Shown here in pieces: positions 39,000 to 47,720 of a stretch of 53,610 nucleotides of DNA. The stretch spans positions 1 to 53,610 of the forward strand of contig DATAVK010000038.1 of NCBI GenBank assembly GCA_036267755.1, given 5' to 3'. Position 1 is the stretch's first letter, and every line of letters begins with the position of its first letter. The notes beneath the pieces are model-generated. The model was not told the DNA's origin. It was given only the letters and a program-made list of their open reading frames with translations, and made no database searches. The position numbers were made by a program, and so were the translations under genes. The stretch is from DATAVK01 sp036267755 (GTDB lineage Bacteria; Actinomycetota; Actinomycetes; JAFAQI01).

Positions 39000-40632
39000 G
39001 GCCACCGAGGTCTGGTCGTTCCTCACTGCCACGCACCGTCGCCGTCGGCGCGCTCGCGGTAGCCGGCTGGCCTACGTCGTCTACGTGGTGATCCTCGCGG
39101 CGGTGGTGTACGGCGGTCCGCTCATTCTGCGAGCCGTCCGGTCGGTGCAGCGAACCCCGCGACATACCGTCACCACAACACACTTGCTGTTGGCGATGCC
39201 TGACTCGTTGTCAGCCTTGACGTTGCTCGTCGTCGTTGCGCTCGCTCGGCAAGCGATCTGGCGGGGTCCGGTGGTTCTCGACGCGCCCGACGCGGACTGG
39301 CTGCTGCCGCTTCCGCTCTCGCGCACCACTCTGCTGCGACCGAAGTTCGGGGCCAGCCTGATCTCAGGGGCTGTCCTCGCCTTACTAGCCGGCGTCGTCG
39401 GTTCACTCGTGCTGCGCAGCTACGCACTGGGAGCCGAGGGCGGGCTGTTGCTCGCGTCGGTCGTGGCGGCCGTGCTGATCTGTGTGACCGGACTGTCGGC
39501 GGCGGCGCTCGTCGAACGTTCCCAGCGCTTGTCCCGGCTCACGTTGACGTGGTCGCCGTTGCTGATCGGTATCGCCGTCGCCGCGTTCGGGTTGGGAGTG
39601 GCGACGGCGGCGGGAGTCGGCCTCGGTGACGTGGGCACCGTCGTGACGTGGTCCGGACCCTGGGGCTGGTCGACACAACTGGTGATGCACGCGGCGGGCG
39701 ATGGGGCGAGTCACTGGCCGGTCGGGGCTGCGCTGCTGGCTGTCACCTGCGCCGCGAGCCTGCTTGTCGCGCGTGCTGCGGTCCCTCAGATTGCGGGCCG
39801 CTCGTTGCGGCAGCGGGCCGCGACGGCCGGCGCCGTGGGTGCGGCGGTATTCCTCGGTGAGTTTCGCGATGCCCGGCTTGCGATCCGGGACGTCGGGCGT
39901 GGGCCGGCGCGTCGACGCAGCCTGCGGTTGCCGGTGCACCGCTCGCTCGCCGTCGTCTGGCGTGATCTGTCGGCACTCAGGCGCTCGCTCGGCGCAGCCG
40001 CGTGGACGCTGCCGTTCCTCGGCGTACTTGCGCTGGCGCTGCACGTGGCCGTGGACCAGCGCCAGGGGCGGCACACCATCATCCCGATCGGGTTCGCGCT
40101 GATTGGTGGGTATATCGCTGCGCTCCAGCTCGTCGAGCCGGCACGGCTCGACGCGGACGACCCTCGACGTACCCGGTGGTCGCCGTACCCGGCTGCGGCA
40201 CTCGCCCAACGCCACGCCGTCGTTCCGACCGTGCTCCTCGCCGTCGTGGGTCTCGTCGCCGCGCTGGTGGGCTCCCCGTGGCTCGGCCTGCATCACGCGG
40301 TTCTTGCCGCCGCCGCCGCATGTGTGCTCTCACCCGTGCTCGTCGCGACGGCCTTGGTCAGCGGCTACCGGGGACGCGTCCCGTTGCAGCTGATGTTCAG
40401 CGGCCCGGACATCGGCTTCGGTCCGACCGGTCCGGTGCTCGTCGCGGCCTGGTACCTCTACGGCCCGATCACCGTCCTCGTTGCCGGCGAGATGACGTTG
40501 CTCCCGCTGGTCGGGGCCTGGCGCCACGGGTCGCCACCGACCGTGCCGGTGTTGCAGGCCATCGCGATCGGGGCTGGATGGACCGCCGTGATCCTGTGGT
40601 GGGTCGGAGCCCGGGCCCGGCGCCGACGCTAG
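38989..40632 (+). CDS. ABC-linked polytopic membrane protein
   Basis: 547 aa. About 10-12 hydrophobic helices, including VVYVVILAAVVYGGPLILR and repeated LLAVVGLVAALVGS-like stretches. A cytosolic Arg-rich loop lies near residues 280-320. It fits membrane partners encoded next to lone ABC ATPases in actinobacteria (for example DUF6297-type), but no family is certain. Start ATG 38989 overlaps the ATPase stop by 11 bp. Likely exporter subunit. Confidence 0.75.
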   Translation: MTAEATEVWSFLTATHRRRRRARGSRLAYVVYVVILAAVVYGGPLILRAVRSVQRTPRHTVTTTHLLLAMPDSLSALTLLVVVALARQAIWRGPVVLDAPDADWLLPLPLSRTTLLRPKFGASLISGAVLALLAGVVGSLVLRSYALGAEGGLLLASVVAAVLICVTGLSAAALVERSQRLSRLTLTWSPLLIGIAVAAFGLGVATAAGVGLGDVGTVVTWSGPWGWSTQLVMHAAGDGASHWPVGAALLAVTCAASLLVARAAVPQIAGRSLRQRAATAGAVGAAVFLGEFRDARLAIRDVGRGPARRRSLRLPVHRSLAVVWRDLSALRRSLGAAAWTLPFLGVLALALHVAVDQRQGRHTIIPIGFALIGGYIAALQLVEPARLDADDPRRTRWSPYPAAALAQRHAVVPTVLLAVVGLVAALVGSPWLGLHHAVLAAAAACVLSPVLVATALVSGYRGRVPLQLMFSGPDIGFGPTGPVLVAAWYLYGPITVLVAGEMTLLPLVGAWRHGSPPTVPVLQAIAIGAGWTAVILWWVGARARRRR

Positions 40633-40671
40633 TCAGATGCGGAGCGTCACGCCACGGGAGAGACTTGGGGT

Positions 40672-41064
40672 ATGGAGCTCCCCGAGGATCTGATCGCGCT
40701 GTTGCGCGGTGCTAGCCCGTGCTTTCTCGCCACGGTGATGCCGGATGGGTCGCCGCAGCTGACCCAGGTCTGGGTAGACACCGACGGGGAGCATGTCGTC
40801 GTCAACAGCGTTCGGGGGTCTCAAAAGGCGAGGAACATTGAGCGCGACCCGCGCGTCTCACTCAACATCGCTGACCCGTCTGTGACCTCGCGCTATTTCG
40901 AGGTCCGCGGCCGAGTTATCGATGTCACGACCGAGGGCGGAGTGGAGCACATCGAGGCCCTGTCGCAGCGATACACGGGCGGCCCATATGCCTGGTACGG
41001 CGGTCGCGATCAGGTTCGCGTGATCCTCACGATCGCTGCGGATCGGATCAGGCCCGTGGGCTAA
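40672..41064 (+). CDS. PPOX-class flavin/F420-dependent oxidoreductase
   Basis: 130 aa split-barrel protein. Motifs: CFLATVMPDGSPQLTQVWVDTDGEHVVVNSVRGSQKARNIERDPRVSL (read in two parts) and YFEVRGRV. These match TIGR03618-like PPOX F420-dependent reductases. Cofactor could be F420 or FMN. ATG start; GGGAGAGA upstream. Converges with yciI-like gene, 9 bp between stops. Confidence 0.85.
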   Translation: MELPEDLIALLRGASPCFLATVMPDGSPQLTQVWVDTDGEHVVVNSVRGSQKARNIERDPRVSLNIADPSVTSRYFEVRGRVIDVTTEGGVEHIEALSQRYTGGPYAWYGGRDQVRVILTIAADRIRPVG

Positions 41065-41073
41065 CGTTTGCAG

Positions 41074-41370
41074 CTAGTTGTTACGGCCGTCCAGGCGGAT
41101 CGTCCACGGCTCGATCGTGTCGATCACGAGATGGCTATCGCTCCATGGGTCGCGGGCCAGCGTGGCTCTGACTTCGGCTTCCGATTCGGCCTCGATGACA
41201 TGCGCCACTCGGTGTTCATCCGCCAACGGGCCGCCGAGGATGACGAAGCCGGTATCGACCAGGCCATCCATGAACGTCGCATGTGCCGGCCAGTCGGACT
41301 GCCCCTCAAGCGGCAGCGAGGGGTCCCACTCCGGGCCGGAGCGATGGAGCACGACCAAGAACGTCGTCAT
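41074..41370 (-). CDS. YciI-family protein
   Basis: 98 aa ferredoxin-like fold. HATFMDGLVDTGFVILGGPLAD and DSHLVIDTIEPW are typical of the YCII family, whose conserved His-Asp pair is proposed catalytic. Role unknown. The ATG follows TAATGT by 6 nt (leaderless). A large inverted repeat separates it from the DUF1801 gene. Confidence 0.8.
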   Translation of the reverse strand: MTTFLVVLHRSGPEWDPSLPLEGQSDWPAHATFMDGLVDTGFVILGGPLADEHRVAHVIEAESEAEVRATLARDPWSDSHLVIDTIEPWTIRLDGRNN

Positions 41371-41382
41371 CCGAGGACATTA
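41368..41382 (-). promoter_or_regulatory. Leaderless promoter -10 of the YciI gene
   Basis: Minus strand TAATGT (41382-41377), 6 nt, ATG 41370. Closest -10 to the consensus TATAAT class in the window. Confidence 0.55.
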
Positions 41383-41385
41383 TTC

Positions 41386-41435
41386 GGTTTGTGCAGGCCT
41401 AGCGGCCACGGGTGACGGCCAGGTTTGCACAAACC
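41386..41435. terminator. Long inverted repeat after DUF1801 gene
   Basis: Arms GGTTTGTGCA (41386-41395) and TGCACAAACC (41426-41435), perfect 10 bp, with a 30-nt loop of GGCC-rich self-complementary sequence. It lies 13 bp after the DUF1801 stop and just upstream of the YciI promoter, so it may end one transcript before the next starts. Confidence 0.45.
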
Positions 41436-41448
41436 CGATGGATGCTCG

Positions 41449-41850
41449 TCACGTCCAACCCGGTGTGCGTCCCGCTTCCTCGATCCACTTCTGCAGCTCC
41501 GGTCCCTGCGCTTCCTCCAGGCTCGCCACCTTGATGTACCGGGTCCGGTCGGTCGTTCCGAGCGGGGGCGGGGAGTCGAAGTCGGCACCGCCGTGGAAAA
41601 GGACATTCACCGAAACGTCGTAGGCGGCTATTTCAATGATCCACCCGAGTTCTGATCGCCCGTAATAGGCCCTTTTCCACTTGACGGCGTACTCAAGGCC
41701 CGGGACTGTCGCCCGGATCGACTCATCCAGCTGCCTGATGATGGGCTGCAGGTCCGGCACCAGGCGCCGGCACCAATCGTCGATGTCGGAGTGGTCCGCC
41801 GACGGCTCTGGTGGCTTTCGCCCCGCATTTCCCTTGATCGCTTTCGGCAT
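41449..41850 (-). CDS. DUF1801-family protein
   Basis: 133 aa. The block VPGLEYAVKWKRAYYGRSELGWI and the later NVLFHGGADFDSPPPLGTTDR match the YdhG/DUF1801 fold, of unknown function; members sometimes lie near stress or transport genes. GGAGG about 9 nt before the ATG. Same strand as the HelD-like gene. Confidence 0.78.
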   Translation of the reverse strand: MPKAIKGNAGRKPPEPSADHSDIDDWCRRLVPDLQPIIRQLDESIRATVPGLEYAVKWKRAYYGRSELGWIIEIAAYDVSVNVLFHGGADFDSPPPLGTTDRTRYIKVASLEEAQGPELQKWIEEAGRTPGWT

Positions 41851-41904
41851 CGCGTGTCGTCCTCCACTGGATGAGCATCCTGGCCAGTGTCCTTGAGATT
41901 GGGT

Positions 41905-43935
41905 TCAGGCGGCGGTGAGTTCTGATGGCAATGGTTCGGCGTACACGACAGTGAGCGAGGACACCGCGCGGGTCAGCGCGACGTACAGCCAGTGCAGGCC
42001 GCGGTCCTCGGAACGGACGATCGCTGCTGGCTCGACGATCACGACGTGGTCGAACTCCAGCCCTTTGCACAGCCGCACCGGCACCAGCTCGACGCGGTTG
42101 TTCATCCCGTCCTCCACCCGGCCGGTCCCGATCCCGGCACCGGTCAGCGCGCGAGCGACAACGGCGAGATCCGCCGCGGCCGCGATGATGCCGATCGAGC
42201 CGTCATGGTCGAGCCACTGTCGAACAGTCGCTATCACCGCATCCGGCAGTGACGAGGTTTCCTGTAGTTGCAACGAGTTCGGGGCATGCCGGATCGACTC
42301 GGCGGCGTCGACTCCCGTAGCAAGCGACGGCAGCAGTCGGTTGGCGAGGTCGAGCACCTCTTGTGGGACCCGGTAGCCGCGGGTCAGCGCGACGATCTGC
42401 GCCTCCGGCTTGCCGAGGTGCCGCAACGTGTCGGGCCAGCTCGCCACCGCGTCAGGGGCTGTCGCCTGCGCGACATCGCCGAGAACGGTGGCCGAGCCGG
42501 TCTCGCAGCGCCGCCCCAACGCTCGGCACTGCATCGCGGAAAGATCCTGCGCTTCGTCGACGACCACATGCCCGTACGACGGTGGCCGCGACACGTGAGC
42601 CGCGACCTCGTCGACGAGGAAGGCATCCGACCTCGACCAGCGAGCCCGCGCCGGCGACACCGGCGGGTCATCCCAACGCAGCACCTGCTGTTCGCTCGCA
42701 TCGAGGATCCCGTCGGCGCAGCGGGCAAGAAACAGCTCCTCGCTGAGCAACCGGGCCACCAGCGGACGCGCCGCCACAGCCGGCCAGTGCGCGTCGACGA
42801 ACTCTCGCACCGGCGCCGACCGCGCCGCCCGAGCCACCCACCGGTCGTCGGGCGATCCGCCGCGTCTCTCAACCCGCCGCCGTACCGTCTCGGCCACCAG
42901 GGTCGGGAGTCGCGACCGCACCACGCCGTACGGCGTCGCGGTCTCGCGTTCCCGGGACAGCAGGTCGGCGAGCTCGTCGGCGGGCAGCCGCCACCGTCGC
43001 GACCCGACCGCGAACACCAGCGACTCGGTCGGCAGCCGCAACCCGTTATGTACCGCGCGATCGACGACAGTGGCCAGCCGCGGGTCACCTTTGAGCCGCG
43101 CGACGTCCGGCTGCTCCTGCGACCGGATCGTGACGCCGGCGACGAGATCGTCGACGGCGACCTGCTCGACATCGATCTCGCCGAGGGCCGGGAGCAGCGC
43201 GCCGATGTAGGACAGGAACGACCGGTTCGGCCCGACCACCAAGACCCGACTACGGCGTAGCTGCTCGCGATGGGCATAGAGAAGGTACGCCGCGCGGTGC
43301 AGGCCTACCGCCGTCTTGCCCGTGCCCGGCGCGCCTTGGACACACATCGTCCGCTCCAACGGCGCCCGCACCAGGGTGTCCTGATCCGGCGCGATCGTCG
43401 CGACGATGTCGCGCATCGGGCCGACCCGGGGCCGCTCGATCTCGGCGGTCAAGATCCCGCTGGCGGCGGGGTCGTGCTCCTCGCCCGCGGTGAGCAGTTC
43501 ATCCTCCAGCGACGTCAACGTGCCGCCGGCGTGACCGAACCGCCGGCGCAGCCCCACGTCCATCGGCTCGCCGGCTGTCGCCCGGTAGAAGGCCAGCGAG
43601 ACATCGGCCCGCCAGTCGACGACCACGACGTCGCCGGCGTCGTCGCGAACATGCCGGCGCCCGATGTGGAACTGCTCGCCGGAGCTGTCCCGGTCGATTC
43701 GGCCGAAGAACAGCGGCACGTCGGGGTTGTCCCGCAACGCTTCGGCGCGCCGCGCCAGCTCGGACTTCAGGAACTCGGCCGAGACCGGGTCCCCGGCTTG
43801 CGCGTCGAGCGACTGGACGGCGTCGCGCATCGCCGCGAGGCAGCGTCGGGCATGGTCGAGGTAGCGGCGTTCCGCTGCCAGTGCGTCGTCCGGGTTCGCG
43901 CCCGGTGGAGGCTCACTGCCAGGATCAACGGACAC
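41905..43935 (-). CDS. HelD/HelR-like RNA polymerase recycling ATPase
   Basis: 676 aa UvrD-like superfamily 1 motor. N-terminal helical region with AERRYLDHARRCLAAMRDAV; Walker A GAPGTGKTAV; Walker B/motif II VVDEAQDLSAMQ; motif V CKGLEFDHVVIVEP; motif VI YVALTRAVSSL. HelD proteins insert into RNA polymerase and release it from DNA or drugs; HelR in related actinomycetes gives rifampicin tolerance. Here no rifampicin-associated element is recognised upstream, so that link is inference. Divergent from the dehydratase with 19 bp between start codons. Confidence 0.86.
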   Translation of the reverse strand: MSVDPGSEPPPGANPDDALAAERRYLDHARRCLAAMRDAVQSLDAQAGDPVSAEFLKSELARRAEALRDNPDVPLFFGRIDRDSSGEQFHIGRRHVRDDAGDVVVVDWRADVSLAFYRATAGEPMDVGLRRRFGHAGGTLTSLEDELLTAGEEHDPAASGILTAEIERPRVGPMRDIVATIAPDQDTLVRAPLERTMCVQGAPGTGKTAVGLHRAAYLLYAHREQLRRSRVLVVGPNRSFLSYIGALLPALGEIDVEQVAVDDLVAGVTIRSQEQPDVARLKGDPRLATVVDRAVHNGLRLPTESLVFAVGSRRWRLPADELADLLSRERETATPYGVVRSRLPTLVAETVRRRVERRGGSPDDRWVARAARSAPVREFVDAHWPAVAARPLVARLLSEELFLARCADGILDASEQQVLRWDDPPVSPARARWSRSDAFLVDEVAAHVSRPPSYGHVVVDEAQDLSAMQCRALGRRCETGSATVLGDVAQATAPDAVASWPDTLRHLGKPEAQIVALTRGYRVPQEVLDLANRLLPSLATGVDAAESIRHAPNSLQLQETSSLPDAVIATVRQWLDHDGSIGIIAAAADLAVVARALTGAGIGTGRVEDGMNNRVELVPVRLCKGLEFDHVVIVEPAAIVRSEDRGLHWLYVALTRAVSSLTVVYAEPLPSELTAA

Positions 43936-43954
43936 GAGCGAGAGAATCTAGCGC

Positions 43955-44917
43955 ATGAGCCTCATCCCCACCACCGGTTTGATCGGCGTCGAGGACGTCG
44001 CCGCGGCCGCCGATCGGATCCAGGATCGGGTACGCCGGGTCGTACTCAGCCCGGTCGACGCGGGCGCCTTCGGCGAGGCCGAGGTGTGGTTCGCGCACGA
44101 GTACCTCCAGCACACCGGCACGTTCAAGGCCCGCGGCGCGGCCAACCTCGCGACGTGGCATCTAGCGGCCGGCACGATGCCCGACGCCGGTGTCACCATC
44201 GCCTCCGGAGGCAACGCCGGGCTGGCGTGCGCGTGGGCCGCGCAGGCGACCGGCACGACGGCCACGGTGTTCATCCCGACGAACACGCCGGCGTTCAAGG
44301 TCGCGAAGCTGCGGGCGTACGGCGCGACCATCCGGCAGGTCGGGTCGGAGTACGCCGATGCACTGGCCGGCTCGATCGAGTTCGCCCAGCAGAGCGGCGC
44401 GCTGCTCTCGCATGCCTACGACCACCCGCTTGTGGTCGCCGGGGCCGGCACGATGGCTCGCGAGATCCACGCGCAACTCCCCGACTTCGACACCCTCGTG
44501 GTCGCGGTCGGTGGTGGCGGACTGTTCGCGGGCACGGCGGCCGCGCTGAGCGGTACCGGCAAGCGGATCGTGGTCGTGGAGCCCGAACACTCCCGAGCCC
44601 TCAATGCCGCGCTCGCCGCGGGCGAGCCGGTGGATGTGCCCGTGGCATCCGTCGCCGCCGACTCGCTCGGCGCCCGTCGCGTCTCGCGGGCGGCTTATGA
44701 CTTCGCCTGCCACCCCGATGTCAGCTCGGTATTGGTCTCCGATGAGGCCATCGTGGCTGCCCGCCAGTCACTCTGGGACCACCACCGCATCGTGGTCGAG
44801 CACGGCGGCGCTGTCGCCCTCGCCGCACTAGCGTCCGGGGCCTACTCACCGGCGTCCGCGGAGCGGGTCGTCGTCGTCCTCTGCGGCGCCAACACCGACC
44901 CGAGCGACCTGATCTAG
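43955..44917 (+). CDS. Threonine/serine dehydratase-like PLP enzyme
   Basis: 320 aa fold-type II PLP enzyme. The Schiff-base Lys is K58 in GTFKARGAAN; ASGGNAG and GGGGLFAG form the phosphate- and substrate-binding loops. Family members deaminate Thr or Ser; racemases are also possible. ATG 43955; HelD-like gene divergent, -10 elements overlap. Converges with the MBL gene with 4 bp between stops. Confidence 0.9.
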   Translation: MSLIPTTGLIGVEDVAAAADRIQDRVRRVVLSPVDAGAFGEAEVWFAHEYLQHTGTFKARGAANLATWHLAAGTMPDAGVTIASGGNAGLACAWAAQATGTTATVFIPTNTPAFKVAKLRAYGATIRQVGSEYADALAGSIEFAQQSGALLSHAYDHPLVVAGAGTMAREIHAQLPDFDTLVVAVGGGGLFAGTAAALSGTGKRIVVVEPEHSRALNAALAAGEPVDVPVASVAADSLGARRVSRAAYDFACHPDVSSVLVSDEAIVAARQSLWDHHRIVVEHGGAVALAALASGAYSPASAERVVVVLCGANTDPSDLI

Positions 44918-44921
44918 CCGC

Positions 44922-45557
44922 CTAGACGTCGGTCGACGTGCCCGGTGGGATGACGGTGACGGTCGCGCCAGCGGGTGCCAGTGACTCGAACAACCCGTAG
45001 TACAACTGCGGAACCGCCAGTATCGCTTCGTGGATCGGTACGGCTAGCCGTGGCGAGACGGCCCGGAAGAAGTCGACGGCCTCGGACAGCTTGAGCCACG
45101 GCGCCCCGGTCGGCAGCCCGAGGACATCGATGTCACGGCCGGGCAGGCTGAAGGAGTCGCCGGGGTGGTAGAACGCGCCGTCGTCCAGGACGTACCCGAG
45201 GTTGGGGATCACCGGCACGTCGGGATGGATCACGGCGTGGTCACCACCCACGACGTCCACCCGGCTGCCTCCGATCTGGAGGGTCTCGCCGCTGCCGGCG
45301 ACCTGGAAGTCCAGGCCTCGCTCGGTCACCGACACGGCCGAGCCGGGATCCACGATCAGGCGAGCCCGCGGGTTGGCTGCCACCAGGGCCGGGAGCCGCT
45401 CGAGGTCGAGGTGATCGGGGTGCTGATGAGTGATGACGATCCCGTCCAGGTCCGTCAGCCCTTCGAAGCCGTTCGAGAACACGCCGGGGTCGAACAGCAG
45501 CCGACTGGACGGAGTCTCGACCAGGACGCAGGAATGGACGAAGTGGGTGAGCTTCAT
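44922..45557 (-). CDS. MBL-fold metallo-hydrolase
   Basis: 211 aa. Metal motif THQHPDHLD (HxHxDH), later VGGDHAVIHPD, HPGDSF and PIHEAIL. UlaG-like or lactonase-like; substrate unknown. GGAAGG before the ATG. It follows the DUF1295 gene by 28 bp on the same strand and could be the sixth gene of that operon. Confidence 0.85.
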   Translation of the reverse strand: MKLTHFVHSCVLVETPSSRLLFDPGVFSNGFEGLTDLDGIVITHQHPDHLDLERLPALVAANPRARLIVDPGSAVSVTERGLDFQVAGSGETLQIGGSRVDVVGGDHAVIHPDVPVIPNLGYVLDDGAFYHPGDSFSLPGRDIDVLGLPTGAPWLKLSEAVDFFRAVSPRLAVPIHEAILAVPQLYYGLFESLAPAGATVTVIPPGTSTDV

Positions 45558-45585
45558 GACTCGAGCCTTCCACGGAGCGCGTCGA

Positions 45586-46392
45586 TCACGCCTTCGGGGG
45601 GAGCGGAAACCAGCCGCTCGTGCGCGCCACGTACTCGGCGTACCCGGGCCGTGACGACGAGAGGTTCTTCTCCAGCAACGGCTTTCCTGACTTGAAGAAC
45701 AGGAACCACGTCATCAGCACCGGCGATCCGACGGTGAGCAGACCGATCCAGTGCTCCGCGGCGATCAGCCACAGGCCGACCCAGACGGTCGCATCCCCGA
45801 AGTAGTTCGGATGGCGGGTGTAGCGCCACAGCCCGCGGTCCATGACCGTCCCTGTATTGGCCGGGTCGGCCTTGAACCGCGCCATCTGCTGGTCGCCGAC
45901 CGCCTCGAAGAACAGGCCCACCGCCCAGACCAGGGTCCCGACGACGGCGAGGGCGACGGGTCCGGTGCGGACGTACATGGCGGCCTGGACTGGCAGCGAC
46001 ACGAACCACGCGATCACGGCCTGAAGCACGAACACGATGCCGAGGGCGCGCAACGCCCGCGCCGCTCCGGTGCCCTCGCCGAGCAACGCGTCGTACCGCG
46101 GATCCTCGCCCTTGCCCCGGCTTCGCAGGCCGATGTAGGTAGCGAGCCGCAACGCCCAGACCACCACGAGCACCAGCACCAGCACCCGCCGCCAAGCAGG
46201 GACGCCATGACCGGCTGACCAGATGAACGAGGTAGCCCCGATCGCGGCGAAGGACAGCCCCCACAACGTGTCGACAACGTTGTAGCGGCCGACCGCCAGC
46301 GCCACCAACCACGACACCAAGAACAGGACAAGCGTGACCCCGAAGGTGACGGCGAACCCGGTCAGGAAGGGATGGACCGCGAAGGACGTCAC
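45586..46392 (-). CDS. DUF1295 membrane protein (steroid-5-alpha-reductase-like)
   Basis: 268 aa from GTG 46392. Several transmembrane helices and the C-terminal block GLWRYTRHPNYFGDATVWVGLWL, typical of DUF1295 / steroid 5-alpha-reductase-fold reductases, which bind NADPH near the membrane. The start overlaps the methyltransferase stop (GTGA). In mycobacteria a DUF1295 gene lies next to ufaA1 in the same arrangement. Confidence 0.87.
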   Translation of the reverse strand: MTSFAVHPFLTGFAVTFGVTLVLFLVSWLVALAVGRYNVVDTLWGLSFAAIGATSFIWSAGHGVPAWRRVLVLVLVVVWALRLATYIGLRSRGKGEDPRYDALLGEGTGAARALRALGIVFVLQAVIAWFVSLPVQAAMYVRTGPVALAVVGTLVWAVGLFFEAVGDQQMARFKADPANTGTVMDRGLWRYTRHPNYFGDATVWVGLWLIAAEHWIGLLTVGSPVLMTWFLFFKSGKPLLEKNLSSSRPGYAEYVARTSGWFPLPPKA

Positions 46393-47720
46393 GCCCGCGA
46401 GGATGCCACTGGCGTCGTCCGCAAGGCGTGAGGCTCCCAGCCCAGCCGGGTCGCCGGCATCCCGCTGCGGCCGGCGGCAGTCGGCTTCACGGACAGGATC
46501 TGGTCGACCCCCATCCGGTTCTGCTCGAACGCCAGCGCACCTCCGACGAGGTAGAGCCGCCACACCCGCGCTTGCTCGATCCCGACCAGGTCGACGACCT
46601 CGTTCCCGCGGCTCTCGAACTCCGCATGCCAGGCCTCGACGGTGCGGACGTAGTGCTCGCGAAGGGCGTGGACGTCACGGATCTCGAAGCCGGCATCGTG
46701 CACCAGCCCGAGCAGCTCGGGGAGCGGCCGCATGTACATGTCCGGTGCGATGTAGGACTCGATGAACGGACCACCACCCGGGTGGTCGCTGGCGTGCGAC
46801 ATCTGCTGCACCAACAGCCGGCCCTCGACCCGAAGGAGCCCGTGCAGCGCCGCGAGGAACCCCGGGTAGTTACCAGCCCCGACGTGCTCACCCATCTCGA
46901 TCGTCGAGATCGCGTCGTACGGTCCGCCGTCTCGCTCCGTCACCCTGATGTCGCGGTAGTCCTGCAACCGCAGGTCTACCAGGTGCTCGAGGGACTCCTC
47001 AGCCAGCCGCTGCCGGCCGAACGCGAGCTGCTCCTGCGAGATCGTGACACCGGTGACCCGGGCGCCGTACTCCTTGGCCGCGTGGACCACCAGCGCGCCC
47101 CAGCCGCAGCCGACGTCGAGCAGCCGGACCCCAGGCCCCAGCTCGAGTTTCTGGCAGATCAGGTCGAGCTTGTCGCGTTGCGCATCGGCAACGGTGTACG
47201 ACGGGTCGTCGCTGGTCCAGTAGGCGCAGGAGTAGGCCATGTTCTCGTCGAGCAGCAGCGTGTAGAGCGCGTTCGACAGGTCGTAGTGATGGCTGATCAC
47301 CTGCGCGTCGCGCAGCCGGCTGTGCAGCCTGCCGCGCGGTCGCGCTTCCGAGACCGGAGGGGGCAGCGGTCGCTTCACGGCGCCCAGTCGGTATGCCGCT
47401 GCCGCCGCGCGGGCCAGCGTCGCCGGACCGACCCGGGAACGCAGACCGCGGTCACGGGCAGCCGCCCAGATCCGCCGGAAGCCGTCCGCGAGATCGCCCT
47501 CGACGTCGAGCTCGCCGGTGACGTAGGCCCGGGCGATGCCGATCTCACCGGGCGCCCACAGCAGCCGTCGCAACGCGTCGGGGGAATGCAAAACAACCGT
47601 CGGGGCGTCGGCGTCGGCCGCCCGCAGCTCGCTGCCGTCCCACGCCCGGACGTGCACCGGGAGCGGGCCACCGAACACCGGGCGGAGGACGCCATCGAGG
47701 ACGTCGGCGACGGTGGTCAT
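46389..47720 (-). CDS. Cyclopropane-fatty-acyl-phospholipid synthase-like methyltransferase (second copy)
   Basis: 443 aa. SAM-binding LLDVGCGWGALVVHAA, substrate-lid start HHYDLSNALY, and MAYSCAYW keeps the Cys equivalent to E. coli CFA Cys139. EMGEHVG keeps the Glu-His pair. The bicarbonate-binding H-x-I segment reads VQQMSHAS, so the His is Gln and the Ile is Met. The N-terminal 120 residues are CFA-like. Product may be methylene-, methyl- or cyclopropane-acyl chain. ATGA overlap with the upstream methyltransferase. Confidence 0.9.
   Translation of the reverse strand: MTTVADVLDGVLRPVFGGPLPVHVRAWDGSELRAADADAPTVVLHSPDALRRLLWAPGEIGIARAYVTGELDVEGDLADGFRRIWAAARDRGLRSRVGPATLARAAAAAYRLGAVKRPLPPPVSEARPRGRLHSRLRDAQVISHHYDLSNALYTLLLDENMAYSCAYWTSDDPSYTVADAQRDKLDLICQKLELGPGVRLLDVGCGWGALVVHAAKEYGARVTGVTISQEQLAFGRQRLAEESLEHLVDLRLQDYRDIRVTERDGGPYDAISTIEMGEHVGAGNYPGFLAALHGLLRVEGRLLVQQMSHASDHPGGGPFIESYIAPDMYMRPLPELLGLVHDAGFEIRDVHALREHYVRTVEAWHAEFESRGNEVVDLVGIEQARVWRLYLVGGALAFEQNRMGVDQILSVKPTAAGRSGMPATRLGWEPHALRTTPVASSRA

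Noticed and set aside
43936..43954. Rifampicin-associated element upstream of the HelD-like gene
   Set aside because: No matching inverted-repeat motif seen in the short divergent gap.
43270..44700. 476-codon plus-strand frame across the helD and dehydratase genes
   Set aside because: Spans two real genes with well-conserved motifs; Arg/Gly-rich shadow.
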